Source of the DNA: Pseudomonadota bacterium
GTDB taxonomy: Bacteria > Pseudomonadota > Gammaproteobacteria > Burkholderiales > JABEVD01
Reading direction: 5' to 3'
Assembly: GCA_021848705.1 (NCBI GenBank)
Contig: JAJZTT010000003.1
Span: 1-42,305 of the forward strand
Length of the DNA: 42,305 nucleotides
The position numbers were made by a program, and so were the translations under genes. Below, piece by piece: positions 8,334-17,285 of the stretch. The notes under the pieces were generated by a model. It had not been told where the DNA came from, searched no databases, and was given only the letters and a program-made list of their open reading frames with translations. Numbering within the stretch: position 1 is the first letter of the stretch; each line of letters opens with the position of its first letter.

Positions 8334-9298
8334 GTTCCCGATGCGGGATTGTGCCCGTGCCTTCTCCTCGTCCTGGCAAGATCTCGCATCCTTGCGAAGC
8401 CCCCTCCCCGCGCCACCCGGTAGTTCCCGTTCTTCTCGACGAGATGGTCGCTCACGAACTCCCCTCCGGGATAGGGGTGATAATCATCCGAGACATATTC
8501 CTCGACATTGCCGGCCATGTCGGCGATGCCGAAAGGAGAATTCCCCTCCGGGAACATTCCGACCGGGGTGGTGGACAGAATGCCCGTCTCCAGCGTGTTG
8601 CAGCGATCGGCGAGGAATTCGTTCCCCCAGGGGAACTCGAATCGTTCCGTCCCTGCCGCCGCATACTCCCATTCGGCTTCGGTGGGCAGGCGCAAGCGCC
8701 TCCCGGTTTGCTCCGAGAGCCAGCGCGCATAGGCATCCGCCGATTGTGCGCTCACGGTAAAGACGGGATGGTTGGATCTTTCCTGCGGATAGCGTCGGAA
8801 TGCCCAACTGTCCGGAATTCCGGAATGTCCGGTCCGCTCCAGGAAAATCCGGTATTCGAAATTGGTGACCGGGTATTTCGCCATCCTGTAGTTTCCCAGC
8901 AGGACCCGATGGGCGGGGCATTCCTTGAGGATCCATTTCCTGTCGAGGCCGAGACCTGTAAATCTTTCCATCACCGAATCGACTTCGGCCTGGCCAAGCC
9001 CGATTTCGACCTCCCCGCCCGGAATATCCAGCATCGCGGGCGATGACGGGTCGATTCTCGGATCCCCCAGCAGGGCGAGCAGGTTCCCCGCCGCATACCG
9101 ATCCTCCAGGCAGGAAGCGGGGTCCTCGACGATTGCGCACAATTCCTCCCGGTCCAGCCCGGAAAGCCTCAGCCAGGTCTCGCTGAGGTCGCAGAATCTG
9201 GAAGGAAAATAACCTTCCGGAAGGCCAAGCCTTTCCCGGTCGCTCATGGTGCCGCAAAGCGCTGTCTCGAATTTCGGAGAATGCCACCATTCAGTCAT
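8297..9298 (-). CDS. Formylglycine-generating-enzyme/SUMF1-like (FGE-sulfatase domain) protein
   Basis: PVTNFEYRIFLERTGH...RYPQERSNHPVFTVSAQSADAYARWLSEQTGRRLRLPTEAEWEYAAAGTE...FPWGNEF...TTPVGMFPEGNSPFGIADMAGNVEEYVSD...RVARGGGF...MGFRLAED. Confidence 0.92.
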   Translation of the reverse strand: MTEWWHSPKFETALCGTMSDRERLGLPEGYFPSRFCDLSETWLRLSGLDREELCAIVEDPASCLEDRYAAGNLLALLGDPRIDPSSPAMLDIPGGEVEIGLGQAEVDSVMERFTGLGLDRKWILKECPAHRVLLGNYRMAKYPVTNFEYRIFLERTGHSGIPDSWAFRRYPQERSNHPVFTVSAQSADAYARWLSEQTGRRLRLPTEAEWEYAAAGTERFEFPWGNEFLADRCNTLETGILSTTPVGMFPEGNSPFGIADMAGNVEEYVSDDYHPYPGGEFVSDHLVEKNGNYRVARGGGFARMRDLARTRRRHGHNPASGTYAMGFRLAEDC

Positions 9299-9863
9299 GC
9301 GAACCTCCCACTAGAGACTGGAAACTTTCCATCATGTTGCGCACGTGGGCTGCAAATTCCCCAGAGAACCGGTACGAGTCGCCTTGCACCCAGTGGTCCG
9401 CGCTGGATACGCAGATCTGCCCGGGATGAACCAGACAGCCGAGGTAGGAAAAGATCTTTCTGGCATCCTGTAGTCCCAGCACCCCGCCCGTCCAGCCGGT
9501 GGAGGCGGATACGAGGAGTAGCGGCTTCATGCTGAACGGATAGGGTTCGGAAGGAGCAAGCCTCGGGATCCTGGAGAGCCAGTCCACGGTGTTCTTGAGG
9601 TAGGGGGAGACATGGGCGTTGTATTCCGGAGAAGATACCACGATGCCGTCTGCAGAAGCGAAGCGGGCGCCGAGCGGGACGAGCGCCTCGACGATCGAGG
9701 CTTTTCCTTCCAGATCCTGGTTGTAGATCGGCAGGTCGACTTCTCCCGCCTCGATGATATCGTACTCGAATCCTGCGTCCAGCAATCCGCAAAGATGGCC
9801 GATCAGCCTTCTCTGGTGGGAGCCGCGTCTCAGGCTGGCCGGAAAAAAGAGGATCTTCTTCAT
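9291..9863 (-). CDS. NADPH-dependent FMN reductase family protein
   Basis: KKILFFPASLRRGSHQRRL...YDIIEAGEVDLPIYNQD...ADGIVVSSPEYNAHVSPYLKNTVDWLSR...LLVSASTGWTGG. Confidence 0.9.
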   Translation of the reverse strand: MKKILFFPASLRRGSHQRRLIGHLCGLLDAGFEYDIIEAGEVDLPIYNQDLEGKASIVEALVPLGARFASADGIVVSSPEYNAHVSPYLKNTVDWLSRIPRLAPSEPYPFSMKPLLLVSASTGWTGGVLGLQDARKIFSYLGCLVHPGQICVSSADHWVQGDSYRFSGEFAAHVRNMMESFQSLVGGSHD

Positions 9864-11527
9864 TGGATCTGTGCCCTGTAAATTCTGCCGTCATAGGCGC
9901 TTGCAACGAAAAATCCGCCCGGATGGTAGGCAATGGAAGAGATGCCCGATGCGGTTGGGCGGGTCATCCGCATCCAGCACCTGGTTTTCAGATCGAATCC
10001 TGCAAGCGTGCCGGAATAGGCGCCCGTCATCAGGATCCGCCCGTCTGCGCTCGCTGCAATGCATTTCACCGAATTCGGATGCGGACTGGGATGGGCTTCT
10101 TCGGATCCGCTCGTCCAGATGCGCAGCACCCTGTCCCGCCCCACGCTCGCGAAACCATCTTCCCCGGCAGGGCAGCAGGCGTTGGCGATTCTTTCGTGAG
10201 CCTGTTCCACCCTGCGCACCAGACTGAAATCGGAAATGTCGTGCCAGGCGATATCGGTCGAAGCGCAGACAGAGAAAATCCTGTTGCGAGAGACGGCGAG
10301 CCCCTTCACCGCATTGCCGTAGACCTTCAGGGTCCCGACGAAGGAAAAGGCACCGCCTTCCTCTGCGAAGGCCAGGATTTCCCCCGTATAGGTCCCCACC
10401 ACGACATGCGGCATGCCGGATCGAAAAAAACTCGCTGCGCAATTCAAAGGAGAATGATGGATATGGAGGCTTTCGCCGGTTTTCGCGTCGTACAGCACGC
10501 CGAGCTGCCCTCCGGCGAGAAGTTTTCCCCCGAAGGGAAGGAGGAAATTGCAGAGGCTGCCGAGATCTTGCTGCGGGACTCCTTCGGTAAAAAGCATTCC
10601 TGCATCGCCGATCGAATGGACGCCTTCCTCGCTCACCGCCACCGCATTCAGACTCTCGTCCGGCTTCCATCCCGCGAGATCCCATTTGCCTTCAGACCAG
10701 TCGTAGAGGCCGTAAGTCGAGCCGAATGTGCCCGCCGCGACGCGGTGTTTTCCGCAGAGTGCGGCCGCCCTCGCCCAGACGCAGGCGGGAAGCTCGCTCC
10801 TCGCAAGCTCGACGAGCGAAGTCCCCCTGCTCATCCAGATCGCCAGACTGCGGTCATAACTCAGCGAGACCAGGATACCGGATTCCTCCTCGAACACCAG
10901 CTTCTTGATTCCGGCGCGGTGCGCATCGAAGGCATGGAGCTTCCCTTCGACTGCGAGCACGATCCTTCCCCGGTCGTCGCCTGCGATGATTCTGCCGGAT
11001 GCGTCGACCTGCACGGTATCGGTCCTCACCCCGATGTCGTTGCAGCGGATCTCCCTGCCCGTCGCAGCATCCCATTCGCGCAGGGTGCCGTCGACGCTGG
11101 AGGAGACGATGCGACTGCCGTCGCCACTCCAGGCGAGCGAGAGGATGTTGCCGGTATGACCTTCGAGCACCGCGAGGCATTTTCCGGTGAGGTCGAAGAT
11201 CCTGAGCTTCCTGTCGAGCGCGCAGGTCGCAACCCTTGCGTCGTCCGGGGAAAAGGCGGCCATATCCACATCGTCGGCGTGGCCGGTGAGTGCAACCTTG
11301 AGGCGCAGCGAGGGAACTTCCCAGATCCTGGCGGAATAGTCGCTGCTCGCCGAAACGAGCAGGCTTCCGTCGTGGCTGAATTCGCAGCTGTTGACGAGAT
11401 GGTCGTGGCAGGCTCTTGAGACTGCGCGCCTCGAAGCCGCCTCCCAGAGGATCAGCAGGTTGTCGTAACCTGCGGTTGCAACCCAGGGACCGAAAGCCGA
11501 AATCCCTGCGATCGGACCGCGATGCAC
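9860..11527 (-). CDS. WD40-repeat protein
   Basis: Multiple WD40 units: HDHLVNSCEFSHDGSLLVSASSDYSARIWEVPSLRLKVALTGHADDVDMAAFSPDDARVATCALDRKLRIFD; GHTGNILSLAWSGDGSRIVSSSVDGTLREWD. ATGA overlap with the FMN reductase start. Confidence 0.9.
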   Translation of the reverse strand: MHRGPIAGISAFGPWVATAGYDNLLILWEAASRRAVSRACHDHLVNSCEFSHDGSLLVSASSDYSARIWEVPSLRLKVALTGHADDVDMAAFSPDDARVATCALDRKLRIFDLTGKCLAVLEGHTGNILSLAWSGDGSRIVSSSVDGTLREWDAATGREIRCNDIGVRTDTVQVDASGRIIAGDDRGRIVLAVEGKLHAFDAHRAGIKKLVFEEESGILVSLSYDRSLAIWMSRGTSLVELARSELPACVWARAAALCGKHRVAAGTFGSTYGLYDWSEGKWDLAGWKPDESLNAVAVSEEGVHSIGDAGMLFTEGVPQQDLGSLCNFLLPFGGKLLAGGQLGVLYDAKTGESLHIHHSPLNCAASFFRSGMPHVVVGTYTGEILAFAEEGGAFSFVGTLKVYGNAVKGLAVSRNRIFSVCASTDIAWHDISDFSLVRRVEQAHERIANACCPAGEDGFASVGRDRVLRIWTSGSEEAHPSPHPNSVKCIAASADGRILMTGAYSGTLAGFDLKTRCWMRMTRPTASGISSIAYHPGGFFVASAYDGRIYRAQIQ

Positions 11528-11638
11528 GATGCCGCCTTCGTTCGGAAATTCTCGAATTTCGCCCGCCTTCCTTGCGATCAGGATGAAGAAAAAATGATAC
11601 GACGGGATCGCGAAGCGGGAAGTATCAAATTGTATCCT

Positions 11639-13186
11639 TCAGGAATAGAGCTTTTCGGTCATCATCTTCCTTGCTGCCAGGTGGGCTCTGGAGAAGGCGT
11701 CGCGCCGGTAATCCCAGAGCGGATCCGGCGGGGGCGGAACGATGCTCATGGTGGCGTTCGCTTCGTAAAGGAGCAGATTTCCCTCGCCGTCCAGAGAAAA
11801 ATCCACTCCGCCATAATCGAGCCCCAGCATGGAACCGATTTCCTCCAGGGCCCTGACCGCGCGATTTCCAAGGACCGACTCGAAACTGCGAAGAAATTCC
11901 GCCTCCTCTTCCCGAAGTGCAGGATTTTTCGCCATTTCAGAGCTGAAATAATGCACCTTCCAGTCCAGGGAGGCCGCCATGTGAAGGGGATAAAGCCCGC
12001 CACCGATCAGCATCACCCGGTATTTGCGGAAATATCCGTCCGAGGATCGTGCATCGAGCCATTCCATGGCGATGAACTCTTCTCCGGGCATGTTTTGCAG
12101 CGCGGATTCCAGCTCTTCCGGATTGCCCGCCATCCGGAAATGATTCCCGCCATGAAACCCTGGAGCACGGACCAGGATCGGGAAAGGCCCTGCGAAAGGT
12201 TCCTTCCTGGAAAAAAGCTTCATCTTCGGCGTGACCACCCCATGCAGTTTCGAAAACCTGTGCGCATTCTCCATCCGGGCGGTTTTGAGGACCGCATCCG
12301 GCGGATTGATCACCGGAACCCTGCCGCAAAGGGAGGAAGCGATCTGCAACCCTTCGCGACAAAGATCGGCATCCCCGATGGCATTGAAGACCAGCCTTGG
12401 CTCCGGCAGGATCGCCCCATCATGGTATTCCACCGCAACCACGGTGGCCGAAAACACCTCCACATCGATGAGCCTGCGCCAGGGAAGGTTCCCTTCCAGG
12501 GATGAAGCGAGCACCAGGAGCGGAATTCCCTTGCCTTTTGCAGGCAGGGCGGAAACCGGACGCGGCCGGTAGCCCTGTTCCCGGTGGATGGCGGCCCGAG
12601 CCGGGTCTCCCAGGCGGTGAAAAACCGAAGCGAGGCCCTGATGCGCCTCGGCAAGGTCAGGCGACAGGGCGAGTGCCGCCTGGAATTTCTCCCTCGCTTC
12701 TTCCTCTTCCTCCATCTGAAGATGGACGTTTCCGAGATTGACGAGCGGCGAGACTTCTCCCGGATGATGGGTCGCGGCAGCCGTATAGGCGGTCTTCGCA
12801 GCAGAGGCATAGCCTGCATCGAACAGCAGATTGCCCAGATTGAGCCATGCGCCGAAATGATCCGGCGCGAGGCGGATCGTCTCCAGATAGGCGTCCCGGG
12901 CCATCGAAAAGTCCCGGGCAGCGAGATGATTGGCGAGATTGAAACGGATTTCCGCGGAATGGGCATCGAGCAGCGCGGCTCGATGATGGAAAATCCCCGC
13001 CTCGTCGAACTTTCCGGACTGCTCGAGGATCAGCGCGAGATTGGCGCAGGCGACCGCGTTTTGCGGATCGGCTTGGACCACCTTTCTGAAACAGGCCTCC
13101 GCCTCCTCACGCCTTCCCTCTCGCATCAGACGCGAACCCGCTTCGAGCCCCTTGTCCTCCTGCAGATCCCGATTTTCCCTCTTCAT
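11639..13186 (-). CDS. TPR protein with C-terminal ATP-grasp/RimK-like domain
   Basis: N-terminal TPRs (AEACFRKVVQADPQNAVACANLALILEQSGKFDEA; AREKFQAALALSPDLAEAHQGLA); C-terminal KTARMENAHRFSKLHGVVTPKMKLFSR...FPILVRAPGFHGGNHF...EEFIAMEWLDA...YRVMLIGGGLYPLHMA...LGLDYGGVDFSLDGEGNLLLYEANATMSI. Confidence 0.8.
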   Translation of the reverse strand: MKRENRDLQEDKGLEAGSRLMREGRREEAEACFRKVVQADPQNAVACANLALILEQSGKFDEAGIFHHRAALLDAHSAEIRFNLANHLAARDFSMARDAYLETIRLAPDHFGAWLNLGNLLFDAGYASAAKTAYTAAATHHPGEVSPLVNLGNVHLQMEEEEEAREKFQAALALSPDLAEAHQGLASVFHRLGDPARAAIHREQGYRPRPVSALPAKGKGIPLLVLASSLEGNLPWRRLIDVEVFSATVVAVEYHDGAILPEPRLVFNAIGDADLCREGLQIASSLCGRVPVINPPDAVLKTARMENAHRFSKLHGVVTPKMKLFSRKEPFAGPFPILVRAPGFHGGNHFRMAGNPEELESALQNMPGEEFIAMEWLDARSSDGYFRKYRVMLIGGGLYPLHMAASLDWKVHYFSSEMAKNPALREEEAEFLRSFESVLGNRAVRALEEIGSMLGLDYGGVDFSLDGEGNLLLYEANATMSIVPPPPDPLWDYRRDAFSRAHLAARKMMTEKLYS

Positions 13187-13257
13187 GATCCCTCCTTGTC
13201 CATGTCCATTTATACATGATTCGGGCTATCATCTGAAAATGGATTTCGGAGAACGGC

Positions 13258-15462
13258 ATGCAGGCTGCATGGTTTGATTTGCACGAACAGGAGGTCAGAC
13301 GCTATGGAAGCCGCGCGATCGGCATCCTTCTCGTCCTGTTCTCGGTCCTGCAGGCCGGGGGGATCCTTCATGTCCCGTTTCTGAAGAGGGTCGAGCTCAT
13401 GACCTACGACATGAGGCTCGACATGACCATGCCGAAATCGGTCTTTCCCGGAATCGTCATCGTCGACATCGACGAAAAAAGCCTGGCAATGGAAGGACGC
13501 TGGCCATGGAGAAGGGACAAGATGGCGAAACTCGTCGACCAGCTTTTCGACCGCTACCAGGTCGCTGCGGCAGGATTCGACATCGTTTTCGCGGAACCGG
13601 ACCAGAATACCGGGCTCGAAGTGCTGCAATCCCTGGACCAGGGCGAACTCTCCGGGGTTGCGAAATTCCACGATGCGCTGAAAAGGATCGCGCCAAAACT
13701 CGATTTCGACCGCACCTTTGCAGATTCCATGAAGGGCAGAGCAGTCGTCCTGGGTTATTATTTCTCGACGGAACCCGGCCAGTCCAGAACCTCCGGTGCC
13801 CTGCCCCCGCCGGTTTTCCCGACGGGATCCTTTCCCGATCTCAACACGGTTTTCCTGAAAGGGCGGGGATACGGGGGAAATCTCGACATCCTGCAAAGCG
13901 CCGCTTCCGGCGGTCATTTCGATCCCCTTCCGGATGTGGACGGCATCTCCAGAAGGGTCCCGATGCTGATCGAATACCATGGCGCCTATTATGACTCCCT
14001 TTCACTGGAACTCGCCAGGGTCGTCATGGGCAATGCCCCGATCACGCCGATCGTGAAGAAAAGCGGCGGATATTCCGCGCTCGAAGGGCTGGAAGTCGGC
14101 GGAATGAACATCCCGCTCGACCGCAATGCCTGCTCCTTCGTCCCCTACCGGGGGGAACGGGGGAGTTTCCGCTATTTTTCTGCAACCGACGTGCTTCACG
14201 GCAGGGTCAGCCCAGCAGACTTGTCCGGCAAGATCGTCCTGGTCGGAACGACCGCCCCGGGTCTCATGGATCTTCGGGCAAGCCCGGTGGGAAAGGTCTA
14301 TCCGGGGGTGGAAATCCACGCCAACCTGCTCGCTGGAATCCTCGAGCAGAACATCATGCAAAATCCGGAATATTCGGAAGCCGCCGAACTCGTCACCCTG
14401 CTCGTCTGCGGCACCATCCTCACGATCTTCCTGCCGAAAATGAGCCCTTTGAAGTCGCTCCTTTTCACCCTTTTCATTTCCTCCATGGTGCTTGCGGGCA
14501 ATCTTTATGCGTGGAAAAAGGGCTTCGTGCTGCCCATCGCCTCCCCTTTCCTGCTCATCTCCTCGATCTTCGTCGTCGAGATCCTGTACAGCTATTTCTT
14601 CGAATCCAGGGCGAAACGACAGATGTCGGGGCTTTTCGGCCAGTATGTTCCACCTGAACTCGTCGACGAAATGAGCGAAAACCCGGGGATGTTCAGCATG
14701 AAATCGGAGAACCGGCAAATGACCGTGCTGTTTGCCGACATCCGCAATTTCACGAAAATGTCCGAAGGGCTGGATCCGGAACAACTCTCCAGCCTCATCA
14801 ACGACTACCTCACGCCGATGACCACCATTATCCATTCGAACCACGGCACGATCGACAAGTATATCGGCGACGCGATCATGGCCTTCTGGGGCGCACCCAT
14901 GCAGGATCCGGGGCATGCGGAAAACGCGGTGAAGGCAGCGATCGGGATGCACAGGGAACTGGCCAGGATCAATGTCCAGTTCAGGGAGAAGGGCTGGCCG
15001 GAACTGAAAATCGGGGTGGGAATCAATACCGGGATGATGAGCGTCGGCAACATGGGATCGCAATTTCGCAAGGCCTACACGGTGATGGGCGATTCGGTGA
15101 ACCTCGCCTCGCGCCTGGAAGGACTCACCAAGCTCTACGGGGTGGGCATTCTCGCGAGCGAATACACTGTGCAAGCCTGCCCGGACATATCCTTCCTGGA
15201 AGTCGACCGGGTTCGGGTGAAAGGGAAGAACGAGCCGGTGAGGATCCATACTCCGGAACAGGATCCGGACATCGCGGAACGATTCGCGAATGCGCTCGAA
15301 TGCTACCGCAGGCGCGACTGGGAAGAAGCGGAGAAACGCTTCAGGGAAATCGGTCAGGAGAGGGCTCGTCTCGCGGAAGTCTATCTGGAAAGGATCGCAG
15401 GATACAGGAAGGAGCCTCCTCCCGAGGACTGGGACGGCGTATTGAATCTCCTCACCAAGTGA
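13258..15462 (+). CDS. CHASE2-domain class III adenylate/guanylate cyclase
   Basis: N-terminal TM and CHASE2 (TYDMRLDMTMPKSVFPGIVIVDIDEKSLAMEGRWPWRRDKMAKLVDQL...GKIVLVGTTAPGLMDLRASPVGKVYPGVEIHANLLAGIL), TM helices, then RQMTVLFADIRNFTKMSE...IDKYIGDAIMAFWGAP...GINTGMMSVGNMGS...YTVMGDSVNLASRLEGL. Confidence 0.95.
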   Translation: MQAAWFDLHEQEVRRYGSRAIGILLVLFSVLQAGGILHVPFLKRVELMTYDMRLDMTMPKSVFPGIVIVDIDEKSLAMEGRWPWRRDKMAKLVDQLFDRYQVAAAGFDIVFAEPDQNTGLEVLQSLDQGELSGVAKFHDALKRIAPKLDFDRTFADSMKGRAVVLGYYFSTEPGQSRTSGALPPPVFPTGSFPDLNTVFLKGRGYGGNLDILQSAASGGHFDPLPDVDGISRRVPMLIEYHGAYYDSLSLELARVVMGNAPITPIVKKSGGYSALEGLEVGGMNIPLDRNACSFVPYRGERGSFRYFSATDVLHGRVSPADLSGKIVLVGTTAPGLMDLRASPVGKVYPGVEIHANLLAGILEQNIMQNPEYSEAAELVTLLVCGTILTIFLPKMSPLKSLLFTLFISSMVLAGNLYAWKKGFVLPIASPFLLISSIFVVEILYSYFFESRAKRQMSGLFGQYVPPELVDEMSENPGMFSMKSENRQMTVLFADIRNFTKMSEGLDPEQLSSLINDYLTPMTTIIHSNHGTIDKYIGDAIMAFWGAPMQDPGHAENAVKAAIGMHRELARINVQFREKGWPELKIGVGINTGMMSVGNMGSQFRKAYTVMGDSVNLASRLEGLTKLYGVGILASEYTVQACPDISFLEVDRVRVKGKNEPVRIHTPEQDPDIAERFANALECYRRRDWEEAEKRFREIGQERARLAEVYLERIAGYRKEPPPEDWDGVLNLLTK

Positions 15463-15512
15463 AATCTTGTCTAAAATATGACGAACAGCAATAACGATAA
15501 AACGGGGGAAAG

Positions 15513-16835
15513 ATGTTCAAGGGGAAAATCCTTGCGATGTTCTTCGCCTTGATCTGGGCGGGAAGCGTGCTGGCTGCCGGCCCGGATCTGGAGAAGGCAT
15601 CACAGCTCATGAAGCAGGGGAAAGCCGGCCAGGCTTACGCCTTGCTGCTTCCTTATGAATTCGAAATGGCGGGCAACGTCCGGTACGATTACCTGCTCGG
15701 CATTGCCGCCCTGGACAGCGGCAATCCGGCCAAGGCCACTTTCGTGCTGGAAAGGGTGCTCTCGCTCGATCCGAATCATGCAGGTGCGAGGCTCGACATG
15801 GCAAGAGCCTATTACCAGCTGGGCAATCTGGAACGGGCGAAGAAGGAATTCACCCTCCTGCTCGGCATGAATCCGCCGACCCTTGCCAGGACCACCATTC
15901 ATCGCTACCTGGCAGCGATCGCCTCCAGGGAGAAAGCGAGGCAAACCGGCCTGAAAGGCTATGTCGAGGGAGTCTGGGGGCACGACGACAACATCAACAA
16001 TGCCGCATCCCAGTCGCAGATCGCCGTTCCCGCATTCGGCAACCTGCTCTTCACGCTCAACCCGACCAGCAGGAAAACCGGGGATGGCTATTTCGGCGTC
16101 AATGCAGGCATGCAGTACGACCATCGATTCAACCCTGACCTCGGGGTGCATGCCGGAGCAAGCACGCGCAACCGTTCCTACTTCTCCAATTCCGCCTTCA
16201 ATTCGCAAATCCTGGACGAAAGTGTCGCGCTCGGATTCGGCCCGGACGACAACGAAATCCGCGCCGGCGTCGCCATGGAACAGTACGACATGGGGAGCAA
16301 CCGCTTCATGAACATGGATGGGGTCACGCTATCCTGGCGTCACGCCATGGGCCCGTCCGACATGATCGATACGGGCGGCCAGTTCTTCGCCTACCGTTTC
16401 CCTGCAGCCTCGCTCGCCATCAACGGCTTCAATCAGGAAACCCTGAGCGCAGGATGGGTGCATGTGACCGGAAGCGGGAAGGGAATGACCTTTGCCAGCA
16501 TTTTCGCAGGACAACAGCAGGCGACCAACGGACGCGCAGACGGTAGCAGCACCCTCGCAGGAATCAGGACCGGCGCCCAGTACACCTTGCGCCAGAACCT
16601 GGATTTCTTCGCCTCTTTCGGATTCATGTCGAACCAATACGACAAGCAGAATGCAGCCTTCCTGGCGACCCGGCGCGACACGATGGCCGACGCGAGCATG
16701 GGGCTCGACTGGCATCTGAACGAAGCCTGGAGCCTCTCCCCGAGAATCGACGTGACGAGGAATCAGTCCGACATCGTCATCTACCGGTTCGACATGACCG
16801 ATGTCTCGCTCGTCCTGCACCGGGATTTCAGATAG
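15513..16835 (+). CDS. Secreted TPR + outer-membrane beta-barrel protein, Slam/DUF560-like
   Basis: Signal peptide MFKGKILAMFFALIWAGSVLAAG; TPRs (ATFVLERVLSLDPNHAGARLDMARAYYQLGNLERAKKEFTLLL); C-terminal alternating barrel-like strands ending VSLVLHRDFR*. Confidence 0.7.
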   Translation: MFKGKILAMFFALIWAGSVLAAGPDLEKASQLMKQGKAGQAYALLLPYEFEMAGNVRYDYLLGIAALDSGNPAKATFVLERVLSLDPNHAGARLDMARAYYQLGNLERAKKEFTLLLGMNPPTLARTTIHRYLAAIASREKARQTGLKGYVEGVWGHDDNINNAASQSQIAVPAFGNLLFTLNPTSRKTGDGYFGVNAGMQYDHRFNPDLGVHAGASTRNRSYFSNSAFNSQILDESVALGFGPDDNEIRAGVAMEQYDMGSNRFMNMDGVTLSWRHAMGPSDMIDTGGQFFAYRFPAASLAINGFNQETLSAGWVHVTGSGKGMTFASIFAGQQQATNGRADGSSTLAGIRTGAQYTLRQNLDFFASFGFMSNQYDKQNAAFLATRRDTMADASMGLDWHLNEAWSLSPRIDVTRNQSDIVIYRFDMTDVSLVLHRDFR

Positions 16836-16843
16836 GAGCGATC

Positions 16844-17284
16844 ATGACAAGAAATTTCCTCTTCCTTCTGCTCACCCTCTCTGCCGTTTCGGCGCAAGCC
16901 TCGGTGGGCGAATTCATGTTCGTTTCCGGCACTGTCACGGTGAAATCCTCAACGGGACAATCGAGGCAGGCTAAAAAAGGCCAGGAAGTCGATCTGGGCG
17001 ATACCGTCTCGACTTCCACCGCCTCCACCGCCCAGATCAGGATGTCGGACGGCGGATTTCTCGCTGTCAGGCCGCAATCCGAGATCCGTGTGGACAGTTA
17101 TTCCTTTCACGACAAGCGCTCGGACAACAGCACCATCTCGCTGGTCAAGGGCAGCTTCAGGGCGATCACCGGTCTCATCGGCAAGAACAATCCCCGGAAC
17201 GACCTCGTCAGGACGCCCACCGCCACCATCGGCATCCGCGGCACCGACCACGAGGTAGCCTACATCCCCCCGAAGGGAGAATGA
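16844..17284 (+). CDS. FecR-domain secreted protein
   Basis: Signal peptide MTRNFLFLLLTLSAVSAQA; GEFMFVSGTVTVKSSTGQSRQAKKGQEVDLGDTVSTSTASTAQIRMSDGGFLAVRPQSEIRVDSYSF...VKGSFRAITGLIGKNNPRNDLVRTPTATIGIRGTDHEV. Confidence 0.93.
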   Translation: MTRNFLFLLLTLSAVSAQASVGEFMFVSGTVTVKSSTGQSRQAKKGQEVDLGDTVSTSTASTAQIRMSDGGFLAVRPQSEIRVDSYSFHDKRSDNSTISLVKGSFRAITGLIGKNNPRNDLVRTPTATIGIRGTDHEVAYIPPKGE

Positions 17285-17285
17285 A

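Noticed and set aside
9863-11419. 518-aa plus-strand ORF
   Set aside because: Antisense to the clear WD40 gene; composition rich in His/Arg/Pro/Asp with no family motif.
14002-15249. 415-aa minus-strand ORF
   Set aside because: Antisense shadow of the CHASE2-cyclase gene.
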